In this document: positions 1 through 5,822 of the stretch, piece by piece
Layout: each line of letters opens with the position of its first letter
Position numbering within the stretch: the stretch's first letter is position 1
Source: RUG563 sp964423675
GTDB taxonomy: Bacteria > Bacillota > Clostridia > Christensenellales > Aristaeellaceae
Assembly (NCBI GenBank): GCA_964423675.1
Contig: CAYRFP010000065.1
Location: 1 to 7,158, forward strand
Direction of reading: 5' to 3'
Length of the DNA stretch: 7,158 nt
Position numbers and translations under genes: made by a program
The notes under the pieces: model-generated
The model's database searches: none
What the model was told of the DNA's origin: nothing
What the model saw: the letters and a program-made list of their open reading frames with translations, nothing else

Positions 1-2
1 CC

Positions 3-80
3 ATCGGCAAATACATCCGTATGGCTGGAATGACAAAAGCACACCGCCACGCGGTAGAGCAGACGATTGGTAGAAAGTAA
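3..80 (+). CDS. C-terminal end of an unidentified protein (5' end outside window)
   Basis: The third forward frame is open from the left edge and gives 25 residues (beginning IGKYIRMAGM, ending EQTIGRK) before TAA at 78-80. The tail is basic and carries no motif I recognise. The reason to call it real is its position: the stop lies directly before the GGGAGGAA ribosome binding site of the TM2 gene, a typical operon junction. The start and most of the protein lie outside the window, so no function can be given. It could be a chance open stretch. Confidence 0.45.
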   Translation: MGKYIRMAGMTKAHRHAVEQTIGRK

Positions 81-88
81 GGGAGGAA
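81..88 (+). promoter_or_regulatory. Ribosome binding site deciding the TTG start of the TM2 gene
   Basis: GGGAGGAA lies between the TAA of the upstream gene (78-80) and a TTG at 94, with about 5 nt of spacing. It supports TTG 94 over the in-frame TTG at 67. Confidence 0.75.
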
Positions 89-93
89 TTTGC

Positions 94-684
94 TTGGTAG
101 CATATGCGGAAGCGGTCGCTACAGCAGAAGCATCATCATCAGTAGCACCAATTATATTTTCTTTTTTGCCGATTGTTGTTTTGATCGCAATCATTGTCGT
201 GATCGTCGTATCCCTATCCCGTAGAAACAAAGATAGACCGAAAGAAATCGTTCAGCCTATCGGAGAACGCTCAAAATGGGTAAGCGCGATTCTGGCATTT
301 TTCCTTGGTGGTTTCGGTATTCATCGATACTATTTGGGATATAAAAAGCAAGGTATCATGCAGTCTTGTTCTGTTTTAGGATTGATTGTCGGTTACATCT
401 GTATATTTGGAGGAGCGCTCGCCTTGGCGATTCCTTGCTTCATTTACAGTGTAGTAATGGGCATTTGGGCTATTATTGATTTCGTCAGTATACTAACAGG
501 CAATCTGTTGCCCATTGATGGAATGCCCTACAAGGAAAATCAATCTCCACAGGTTCGTGTGAATAATTTCTCCGCAAGTGATAACGCTGAGGCAATTGCA
601 AAACTTGCAAAACTTCACGAACAGGGTATCTTAACGGACGAAGAATTTCAGCAGAAAAAGGCTGACTTGCTGGCGAAAATGTAA
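94..684 (+). CDS. TM2-domain membrane protein with C-terminal SHOCT-like helix
   Basis: This is a 196-residue integral membrane protein of unknown function. A hydrophobic segment lies at about residues 17-42, followed by a basic linker. A TM2 domain follows at about 60-135: the hydrophobic stretch WVSAILAFFL, the signature GGFGIHRYYLG (72-82), a long second hydrophobic region and an IWAIIDFVSIL end. The last 28 residues (KLHEQGILTDEEFQQKKADLL) match the SHOCT pattern, a short C-terminal oligomerisation-type module common in bacterial membrane proteins. I chose the TTG at 94 because GGGAGGAA at 81-88 sits about 5 nt before it. The frame is also open from a TTG at 67, but that start has no ribosome binding site and overlaps the preceding gene's end. 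The gene follows the upstream partial gene by 13 nt and is closed by the terminator at 697-732. TM2 proteins are widespread and their biochemical role is unclear; the family call is firm, the function is not. Confidence 0.9.
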   Translation: MVAYAEAVATAEASSSVAPIIFSFLPIVVLIAIIVVIVVSLSRRNKDRPKEIVQPIGERSKWVSAILAFFLGGFGIHRYYLGYKKQGIMQSCSVLGLIVGYICIFGGALALAIPCFIYSVVMGIWAIIDFVSILTGNLLPIDGMPYKENQSPQVRVNNFSASDNAEAIAKLAKLHEQGILTDEEFQQKKADLLAKM

Positions 685-696
685 TAGGCTCTCTTT

Positions 697-732
697 CCTC
701 GCTTTCCCTTCATCGGGAGGCGGGGATTTTTT
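697..732 (+). terminator. Intrinsic terminator of the TM2 gene
   Basis: CCTCGCTTTCCC (697-708) pairs with GGGAGGCGGGG (715-725) as 11 base pairs, two of them G-U, with one bulged T and the 6-nt loop TTCATC. A run of six T follows at 727-732. It begins 12 nt after the TM2 stop codon. Confidence 0.85.
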
Positions 733-806
733 GCGTCATTCGTGTAGAGATTCGCTGTTCGCATTGCGGATGCGCCAGCGGTGGAGGCTTCATAACGCTT
801 TCACTC

Positions 807-835
807 TTGACAGAAAAGCATCCTGCGAATAATAT
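807..835 (+). promoter_or_regulatory. Near-consensus sigma-70/SigA promoter pointing right
   Basis: A perfect -35 TTGACA (807-812) is followed by a 17-nt spacer and TAATAT (830-835), one mismatch from TATAAT. The start point would be near 842, just before the TCACACTTT repeat cluster. No forward-strand gene that I can support lies downstream; transcription would run through the repeats and into the antisense strand of the GTPase gene. It may drive a small RNA or a lost gene. Confidence 0.6.
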
Positions 836-852
836 AAAAGCGGTTCAAATAA

Positions 853-951
853 TCACACTTTGAGCCGTGGTTGGAACTCACACTTTTTGCCCTAAAAGTG
901 TGAATGTAGAAGTGTGAATTCACACCTTTTCTCACACTTTATTCACACTTT
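853..951. repeat. Cluster of TCACACTTT repeats in direct and inverted orientation
   Basis: The 9-mer TCACACTTT occurs at 853-861, 878-886, 932-940 and 943-951 on the + strand, and exactly inverted (AAAGTGTGA) at 895-903. A further pair forms the perfect 14-bp palindrome GTGTGAATTCACAC (912-925). The copies at 878 and 895 form a perfect 10-bp inverted repeat (878-887 with 894-903) around the 6-nt loop TGCCCT. GCCCT recurs after the last copy (953-957 region). About seven sites in 99 bp fit an iteron-like array or a multi-site operator. The array lies just downstream of the 807-835 promoter. What binds it is unknown. Confidence 0.8.
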
Positions 952-967
952 GCCCTATTTCAGGCGC

Positions 968-1003
968 AAAAAAGGGAACCGCCCCACCCGGAGCGATTCC
1001 CTT
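968..1003 (-). terminator. Strong intrinsic terminator of the leftward operon
   Basis: Read on the - strand, AAGGGAATCGCTCC (1003-990) pairs with GGGGCGGTTCCCTT (985-972) over 14 uninterrupted base pairs, including three G-U, with a 4-nt loop. The T run is the complement of A968-A973. It lies about 36 nt after the GTPase stop codon. A small extra hairpin, GGGCT-TTC-AGCCC (1021-1033), lies between the two. Confidence 0.88.
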
Positions 1004-1039
1004 AAAAGCCTTGATACAGCGGGCTTTCAGCCCACTGAC

Positions 1040-2557
1040 TTACTTGCCGAAGTAGCGCTTGAGCAGACCCTCGAACGCCTTGCCGTGACGGGCTTCTTTC
1101 CGGGTTTCGCCGGGAACCGGGGCGGAAGCCGCGCGTGCTATGGGCGGCGCATGCATTGCGTCGCCGAGGGTCGCGTAAGCCTGCTGTATAGCTGGAACCA
1201 GCGTAGCCTGCAGATCGTTCGCACAGGAACGCGCCCAGTCCTGAATGGAAGCTTCGTTTTTAGCAGTTCTGGAGAGCTCGTTTCTACTGAAGAACGCGGC
1301 TCCGCCTGCAACGGCGGACGCGGCGATCAGGCCGATGGTCCATGGCGTCGTGACCCGGCTGAGCAGCGTCACCGCGCTGACTGCGCCAATGCCCAGGGCG
1401 GACTGGATCGCATAGGAAACCTCGTTTCCGGTGCCCCTGTCAAGACGAATGCCATTATTGCCGCACGGGAGCTTGCCGCTATGCCTTATGGTCTCAATAT
1501 CCTTTTCGTCGATCACCTTTTTGGCTACGGCTTCGGCGACAAGCGCGTTAATGCTGGCGTTCAGCTCCGTTTCAATGGAGAGCACCAGCTCCTTAACGAG
1601 CGCCTCCGATTTTGTGGCCATGCGCCTGCGGAACGCCTCGTCAAACTTACACGGCTTGCCCTCTGCAATCATCTGCTGTGCAAATTCGTCGATCTGCCGC
1701 ATACCTGCGCGCACCTTTGCCGCCATTTCGTTGCTGGCGCTGGAGGCGCTGAGCTTCATCTCCTGATATATCCTGTTGGCAGTGGTGGAGGCAAGCTTCT
1801 CTTTGCGCAGCTGCTCCTGATACTGCGCCTGAAGCGCCTGCTGATTGTTGTTTTCCGCCTCGATCAGGCGCTCAATATGGTCTGCGAGCTGGCATTTGCA
1901 GCTTTTTTCGATCGCTGCAATATGCGCCTTACGTTTTTCAAGCAGCTCGACCGTTGTGGGCAGCGCGCTCAGCATTTTTTCCGATACGCTCTGCCAGCTG
2001 TCCGGCCCGGCGAAGATCGGAGTCGGCAGGCCGATGCGCTCGCAGGCCTTAACGGCAAACTGCCTGGCCTTTTCCTGGTCGTCTGCGGCAACTCTGTCGC
2101 ACAGCGTCGCGATAACCTGTACCTGAATGCCTTCAAAGCCCTGTATCGCCTTTTTATCGTCGGCGGTCAGGAAATGGGCGAGTGGAGAAAGGTAGAACAG
2201 CACGTCCAGTTCGTCGGCCCACTGCGGTTCTTTCAGCAGCCTGTCGCAGGAAAACTCGTACATAACCACGTCCGCATTGCACCACTCCTGCCGGAATACC
2301 TGCGCGCATTCAAACCTGTCGTCGTCCATTGTCCTGTCAAATACCACCCGCAGAGGCAGCGTGTCGGAAGGAAGCACCGAGGGCTGGCGCACCTCCTGAT
2401 CGAGCACGCCGTTTATAAGGGTAGTTTTGCCGCAGTTGGCCGGGCCAACAATGCCTATATGCTTCTGAGTGCGGGCCATAAGCGTTTCCGATTTTTCAAG
2501 CCGACGATTTACGCCGTCGGCTCCCGCTTCCAGTGCGATTTGTTTGAGATTGTTCAT
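1040..2557 (-). CDS. Dynamin-like GTPase with C-terminal hydrophobic segment
   Basis: This 505-residue protein begins with a GTPase domain. The P-loop GPANCGKT is at residues 38-45, a switch-I-like LPSDTLPLRV at 62-71, and the G4-like TLCD at 151-154. The G3 position (about 100-107, YEFSCDRL) lacks the usual DxPG, so nucleotide turnover may be unusual. A long helical, charged region follows (about 190-270, likely coiled coil), and then a hydrophobic Gly/Ala-rich stretch at about 382-424 that probably inserts into or pairs with membrane. This layout is that of bacterial dynamin-like proteins, which bind GTP and remodel or tether membranes. The ATG is preceded by GGGAGG with about 8 nt of spacing. 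It is the last gene of the leftward operon, 79 nt after the LytTR gene, and ends at the 968-1003 terminator. It could instead be a divergent P-loop GTPase outside the dynamin clade; the GTPase call itself is safe. Confidence 0.75.
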   Translation of the reverse strand: MNNLKQIALEAGADGVNRRLEKSETLMARTQKHIGIVGPANCGKTTLINGVLDQEVRQPSVLPSDTLPLRVVFDRTMDDDRFECAQVFRQEWCNADVVMYEFSCDRLLKEPQWADELDVLFYLSPLAHFLTADDKKAIQGFEGIQVQVIATLCDRVAADDQEKARQFAVKACERIGLPTPIFAGPDSWQSVSEKMLSALPTTVELLEKRKAHIAAIEKSCKCQLADHIERLIEAENNNQQALQAQYQEQLRKEKLASTTANRIYQEMKLSASSASNEMAAKVRAGMRQIDEFAQQMIAEGKPCKFDEAFRRRMATKSEALVKELVLSIETELNASINALVAEAVAKKVIDEKDIETIRHSGKLPCGNNGIRLDRGTGNEVSYAIQSALGIGAVSAVTLLSRVTTPWTIGLIAASAVAGGAAFFSRNELSRTAKNEASIQDWARSCANDLQATLVPAIQQAYATLGDAMHAPPIARAASAPVPGETRKEARHGKAFEGLLKRYFGK

Positions 2558-2587
2558 TCTTATTGCCTCCCTGCTTCGTTTGTTTAC

Positions 2588-2596
2588 AGTATATCA
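2588..2596 (-). promoter_or_regulatory. Possible extended -10 promoter for the GTPase gene
   Basis: On the - strand the 79-nt gap before the GTPase contains TGATATACT, an extended -10 (TGn) joined to TATACT, about 30 nt upstream of the start codon. No convincing -35 lies 17 nt further up. It could allow GTPase expression separately from the upstream genes. Confidence 0.35.
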
Positions 2597-2600
2597 AAAT

Positions 2601-2632
2601 CTGAAAATTTATGTGGATTCTGGTATTTTCAG
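2601..2632. repeat. Inverted repeat between the LytTR and GTPase genes
   Basis: CTGAAAAT (2601-2608) and ATTTTCAG (2625-2632) are a perfect 8-bp inverted repeat with a 16-nt spacer. The pair lies just upstream of the candidate -10 of the GTPase gene, where an operator would sit. It could also be a weak hairpin attenuating read-through. It does not resemble the direct repeats typical of LytTR sites. Confidence 0.4.
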
Positions 2633-2636
2633 GGCT

Positions 2637-3368
2637 TCAACCGGCATTTTTAGCCGAAAGCATCTTTCGCACAGATTCATATCTGGAATCCGATATGGGG
2701 AGACGTTCGCCGCTGGACAGTTCGACCCAATGGTCACGCTTGTCCATATATCGGATGTGCGCCCTGTTTACAATATAGCTCTGGTGAATGCGTATAAACT
2801 CATCCGTAAGATTCTGCGCCGCCAGATTTTTCTGTATTTCGGACAGCTTTCTCACAAGCAGGATCGGCGGATGCGTCTCGCACTGAATGAGCACGTTTTT
2901 CAGTTCGGACTGGAAGTACAGAATGCTCCCCGTTTTCAGTATGTAAAGACCATCACGGTTTTCAATCATGAACGAGCCGGTATGCGCGCGGATATCCAAA
3001 ATTACGGCGGCGATCAGTTCGTCCAGAGAATGCGGCTGATCCGTTTCGTCCGGATTATTGAAGAAGCCTATCGGCCGAACAGACAGCAGAGGAACAAGGT
3101 CGCAGCTGGTCTCGCTGAAAAAAATTATCCGGCAGTCCTCGTTGCGGCGGTAAAGCTCGCCGGCGATGAGCTGCGCGTCCGGCATATCCAGCGAAAGCAG
3201 CGCCAGTTGCACCTGCGGAAAGAATTCCTCTATTTTTTCGCCGCTTGGGGTCCTGTTCATCCAGAGCGTGCGGTAAATCAGATTGGTCTGAAAGGCGTAT
3301 TCCTTAAGCTGTCTGCTGATGAGGCTGCAAACCTCCTGGCGTTCCTCATAAACGGCGATCAAAAACAT
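2637..3368 (-). CDS. LytTR-family DNA-binding regulator with degenerate receiver domain
   Basis: This is a 243-residue regulator. Residues 1-125 look like a response-regulator receiver fold: FLIAVYEERQEV at the start and LALLSLDMPD at 55-64. The residue aligned with the phospho-acceptor Asp is Ser59, four before Pro63, and the conserved Lys of the KP motif is Asn105 (FFNNP). The acidic pair survives as Glu8-Glu9. Residues about 133-236 are a LytTR DNA-binding domain (DGLYILKTGSILYFQSE, the block IRIHQSYIVNRAHI, then a C-terminal ISDSRYESVRKML). I chose the ATG at 3368 because GGAGG precedes it by about 9 nt and it starts 1 nt after the upstream stop; the longer open frame to 3425 only overlaps that gene. 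No histidine kinase lies in the window. I infer a phosphorylation-independent regulator of this operon; its target sites were not identified. Confidence 0.85.
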   Translation of the reverse strand: MFLIAVYEERQEVCSLISRQLKEYAFQTNLIYRTLWMNRTPSGEKIEEFFPQVQLALLSLDMPDAQLIAGELYRRNEDCRIIFFSETSCDLVPLLSVRPIGFFNNPDETDQPHSLDELIAAVILDIRAHTGSFMIENRDGLYILKTGSILYFQSELKNVLIQCETHPPILLVRKLSEIQKNLAAQNLTDEFIRIHQSYIVNRAHIRYMDKRDHWVELSSGERLPISDSRYESVRKMLSAKNAG

Positions 3369-3369
3369 G

Positions 3370-3837
3370 CTACTCTGCCTCCGCAACATATATATCTGAA
3401 AGGCCCAATATATGAATCGCGTCAAGCACCGTCTGACGGTATTCTGCCATCAGTGCGGCTGTCGGGCAGCCGTTCAGCCCGGCTTCCCCGAGAATCAGGT
3501 CGCTGATGCGGCAAATTCCGGCGGCGGCGCCAGCGTATTCCCGCGCAAACCCCGCATCCGCTTTGCTGAAGACAGGCATACCCGCATTCGCCTCCCCTTC
3601 CAGCGCAAGATTATCAAACCGGCAGAGATGACGGAATGGGTAGACGAACTCGATTCTGTACGCCGGCTTGAAAAATGTGGTACTGTTTCCGCTTTTTTTC
3701 TCGCAGTGCGGGAAGAAATGTACATGCAGCCTGTTGCACCGAACATCAAAAAACGGGAATCCCAGCGCCATCTCCATACCGACCTCGCACATTACGGGAT
3801 GCGCGCGCAGCTGTTGCAGCATCTGATCAGTGTTCAT
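3370..3837 (-). CDS. Unrecognised 155-residue protein
   Basis: I do not recognise this protein. It appears soluble, with no signal peptide or membrane segment. Visible features are a His/Cys-bearing patch (LHVHFFPHCEKK, about residues 37-48) and a C-terminal half rich in small residues with helical character (SKADAGFAREYAGAAAG). The ATG at 3837 has AGGAG upstream at about 8 nt spacing, which supports it as a real gene. It starts 4 nt after the stop of the C39-like gene, and its stop TAG is separated from the LytTR start codon by a single nucleotide, so translation of the two is probably coupled. That tight position suggests a product working directly with the regulator, perhaps as a partner or sensing subunit; this is inference from spacing only. 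Confidence 0.75.
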   Translation of the reverse strand: MNTDQMLQQLRAHPVMCEVGMEMALGFPFFDVRCNRLHVHFFPHCEKKSGNSTTFFKPAYRIEFVYPFRHLCRFDNLALEGEANAGMPVFSKADAGFAREYAGAAAGICRISDLILGEAGLNGCPTAALMAEYRQTVLDAIHILGLSDIYVAEAE

Positions 3838-3841
3838 GGTA

Positions 3842-4456
3842 TTACTCCTGACAAATTATATAGCATCGATTATCGCAGGGACGCCATGCGTTCATGAATT
3901 CTTCCAGCGGGCATAGCCATGAAGCAGGAGCGCCGCTTAAAAAGCGAAGAGAGACACGGGCCGCATCAGGGTCGCGCAGGTCGATCCCGCAGACTTCTGC
4001 GAGACAGTTCGATTCGCACATCAAAAAAGGCGCGCCGTCGTCTGTTATGCCCGGCGCGCGGACAACGCACAGCACGCGGCTTTCCTGAGCCAGCGCTTCC
4101 GTTATATCTGCCAGGGCAGCGTCGTGCAGCGATTCAAACGAAAATTCCTGCATTCCCAGCAGGTATTCAATATCCATTTTGGATGTGCCGCAGCATGGTG
4201 GGAGAAAATCGTCCGAAAACGGAATCTCCCGTATCATGCCCAGGCTGCAAAGCTGATCGGCAATTCCATACGGCGCATTATCGTCGTTCTCTTCGGCGCG
4301 CTCAGGGATCACCATGCGTCCAAAGAGGAGTTCGGAAAGCTCCTCTTCTTCGAAAGCAGATTCCATGCTGCGCTCGCAATATTCCATCACAACGCCCGCT
4401 TCAAGCTGTTCCAGCCTGCCGGCGTCAAATTCGCGATCAAAAGAATTTCCCATCAT
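3842..4456 (-). CDS. C39-peptidase-like protein, probably catalytically inactive
   Basis: This is an acidic 204-residue protein without signal peptide or membrane segment. Its C-terminal half follows the layout I know from papain-like C39-type proteins of Firmicutes: GTSKMDIEYLL (a GTP-L-I..LL-like block), ALADITEALAQESRVLCVV (helix, then a VI-V strand), SNCLAEVCGID where active members have NHAVEVTGID, then LEEFMNAW and a final strand. The residue aligned with the catalytic His is Leu or Cys, and the following Asp/Asn position appears to be Ser, so I infer a pseudo-enzyme. The N-terminal Cys27 (EYCERSMES) lies where the nucleophile region could be. The gene begins 3 nt after the preceding stop, with two adjacent ATGs and no visible ribosome binding site, so translational coupling is likely. 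The fold assignment is by resemblance only. Confidence 0.5.
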   Translation of the reverse strand: MMGNSFDREFDAGRLEQLEAGVVMEYCERSMESAFEEEELSELLFGRMVIPERAEENDDNAPYGIADQLCSLGMIREIPFSDDFLPPCCGTSKMDIEYLLGMQEFSFESLHDAALADITEALAQESRVLCVVRAPGITDDGAPFLMCESNCLAEVCGIDLRDPDAARVSLRFLSGAPASWLCPLEEFMNAWRPCDNRCYIICQE

Positions 4457-4459
4457 AGT

Positions 4460-4735
4460 TTATTTAATGGGCCGTGACAAAGCCTTCAGCGCCTCTTCAG
4501 GATTCTTAATGAGCCCGTCCAGCGTCAGCAGCGCCCCGGTAAAGCGCAGACCCTTATCCCGCATCAGCTGATTGAGGCTATGGCCGTGATACAGCGTGTC
4601 GTCTTCACAATTGCCGTCGCGCAGCCATTTGTCCAGCAGCGGGACGAGCTCAGGAGAGATGTCCTTCAAATATTTTTCGATTACGGCAGCTCGCTTTTCA
4701 GTGCACTGCAGCCGTTCCATAATGATCTCTTTCAT
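4460..4735 (-). CDS. Small 91-residue helical protein
   Basis: This is a small soluble protein of unknown function, apparently all helical. Its C-terminal block GALLTLDGLIKNPEEALKAL resembles a motif (roughly xAFLxLDxLIKxPExAL) that I recall from small Firmicutes proteins encoded beside C39-like proteins; this is memory, not a search. The ATG at 4735 is preceded by TGGAGGAAAGGCC, placing GGAGG at 7 nt. An alternative TTG at 4753 would overlap the upstream stop region and include the ribosome binding site in the coding sequence, so I reject it. The gene lies 14 nt after the zincin-like gene and 3 nt before the C39-like gene. Confidence 0.72.
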   Translation of the reverse strand: MKEIIMERLQCTEKRAAVIEKYLKDISPELVPLLDKWLRDGNCEDDTLYHGHSLNQLMRDKGLRFTGALLTLDGLIKNPEEALKALSRPIK

Positions 4736-4749
4736 GGCCTTTCCTCCAA

Positions 4750-5370
4750 TCAAATATTCAGGGCGCGCATTGCCTCGTTGGCGAACGCGCGGGCGTCTAC
4801 CTCGACGGGCTGATTAAGATAATGCAGGAAACCCACGTCCTCAAAGCCGGGCCAGTTGCCGTCCTCGTAGCCCATCTCCACAAGATTGTCTTTCCAGGAT
4901 TCAACCAGCACTTCGTTTCTCTCCACCGGCGCTTCGCCCATGTAGCTGAGCGTTATGTTGTATCTCTGGTAGGCGTGGCGGCCTTCATGAAACAGGGTAT
5001 CCAGGTTTTCGCGGTACATATCGTAACTGTCCGACGCCAGCACGCTTTCGGAAATTGTTATTCCGTCCTCGCCGCACTGCCCCATGACCCCGTCCGGCAG
5101 AGGCTCCGCCGTGATCTCCATCGGAGGCCTGTGCTCTATTTCGGCTACTTCATTCTCCAGCTGCTGCAGCACATCCACGCGCTCGTCAACCTCAAGATTC
5201 TGCCAGTTTTCAAACTGAAGCTCGGGAATATCCATAAATACGTCATGAATTTCAGCAACCTGCACCTCCATGGAAGGCGCAAATTCTTCCAGCTCCGCTT
5301 CCGCAAAGGGCGGAACGTCCAGATTGTCTATCTGCTGTTCCACGGCCTCAAAATTCACGTTCTGTTCCAT
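4750..5370 (-). CDS. Acidic zincin-like protein with HExxH motif
   Basis: This is a 206-residue protein, first gene of the leftward operon. Residues 1-80 are strongly acidic and probably helical. The second half holds HEGRH at 128-132 (context TLFHEGRHAYQ), an HExxH zinc-metallopeptidase motif. PVEVDARAFANEA at 188-200 could supply the third metal ligand (Glu190 or Asp192) about 58 residues later. The pairing of HEGRHAYQ with VEVDARAFA recurs in small zincin domains of Firmicutes, including toxin-type modules, as I recall. There is no signal peptide, so a cytoplasmic location is expected unless it is exported by a dedicated system. The ATG has AGGGGA about 9-10 nt upstream. A possible extended -10 promoter lies at 5404-5412. 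Zinc binding and proteolysis are inferred from the motif; the substrate is unknown. Confidence 0.72.
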   Translation of the reverse strand: MEQNVNFEAVEQQIDNLDVPPFAEAELEEFAPSMEVQVAEIHDVFMDIPELQFENWQNLEVDERVDVLQQLENEVAEIEHRPPMEITAEPLPDGVMGQCGEDGITISESVLASDSYDMYRENLDTLFHEGRHAYQRYNITLSYMGEAPVERNEVLVESWKDNLVEMGYEDGNWPGFEDVGFLHYLNQPVEVDARAFANEAMRALNI

Positions 5371-5403
5371 TGTTCAGATCCCCTTTCGTTTGGTTGCATA
5401 CAC

Positions 5404-5412
5404 ATCATAACA
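5404..5412 (-). promoter_or_regulatory. Candidate extended -10 promoter of the leftward operon
   Basis: On the - strand TGTTATGAT (TGn plus TATGAT) lies about 34 nt upstream of the ATG of the zincin-like gene. A matching -35 is not evident at 17 nt, which is tolerable for an extended -10 promoter. It is the best candidate for transcription of the five-gene cluster. Confidence 0.4.
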
Positions 5413-5719
5413 AAATTCAGCTTCATCAGCGTATTTCGGGCAGAAACACCGGGCGAACCGGCATTTTTGAAGGTTGCATTCAGGCGGAGCTTTCAGTCGG
5501 ATGAACGTGAGGCGGCATTCAGTAAACTGCTGTGCCGGGCATATGCCGCTGAAGAAAAACGCCGCTCAAAGCCATGTACACAGCCCCATGAAGCAGCTCA
5601 AAGCCTGGCACAAAAGGCAGACGTTATGCACCACACGTGGTATAATTGTCAAAAAAGGCAAACATTTCACACCGCTTGTAGTATATTAGATTTTGTATAG
5701 CATCAGGCAGATAATATTG

Positions 5720-5756
5720 AAAAAAACGGCGTTTACATCAGATCATAACGCACGTT
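5720..5756 (-). terminator. Probable intrinsic terminator of the recombinase gene
   Basis: On the - strand AACGTGCGTT (5756-5747) pairs with AACGCCGTT (5733-5725) as nine base pairs with one bulged T and a 13-nt loop. It runs into a T tract (complement of A5720-A5726). It lies 66 nt after the recombinase stop. The stem is modest and the loop large. Confidence 0.5.
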
Positions 5757-5822
5757 TATTCGTTGTAATTATTTGTCTACCTTTTCTGACAAATTTGAGT
5801 GAATGGTAACATTTTTATGATT

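Larger units (their letters stand above)
5371..5822. other. Gene-free interval between operon and recombinase
   Basis: I find no supportable gene in these 450 nt. The operon-proximal part holds the candidate extended -10 promoter at 5404-5412. The part nearest the recombinase is AT-rich and carries the terminator at 5720-5756 and a 7-bp inverted repeat, ATTTGTC/GACAAAT (5771-5777 with 5788-5794). A lone TTGACA on the - strand (complement of 5648-5653) has no good -10. Open frames across 5400-5700 lack a ribosome binding site and any recognisable motif; this may be a decayed gene. Confidence 0.5.

Noticed and set aside
853..951. CRISPR array interpretation of the TCACACTTT cluster
   Set aside because: Units are 9 nt, irregularly spaced and in both orientations, with no spacer-length intervals and no cas genes.
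914..2653. A 579-codon forward open frame spanning the GTPase gene on the opposite strand
   Set aside because: It has no ribosome binding site, starts within the repeat array and runs through the operon terminator. The - strand frame has a P-loop, a good ribosome binding site and a terminator, so the forward frame is its shadow.
2469..3506. A 345-codon forward open frame
   Set aside because: It is antisense to the LytTR gene, whose domain signature and start signals are clear; the forward translation matches no family I know.
2639..5468. The 13-mer AACCGGCATTTTT repeated at 2639-2651 and 5456-5468
   Set aside because: About one 13-mer match is expected by chance in a window this size, and the flanks do not match.
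5648..5653. TTGACA on the - strand as an operon promoter
   Set aside because: No acceptable -10 lies at 16-18 nt, and it is about 280 nt from the first gene.
4822..5700. A 292-codon forward open frame
   Set aside because: Mostly antisense to the zincin-like gene with its HEGRH motif; no ribosome binding site at its start.
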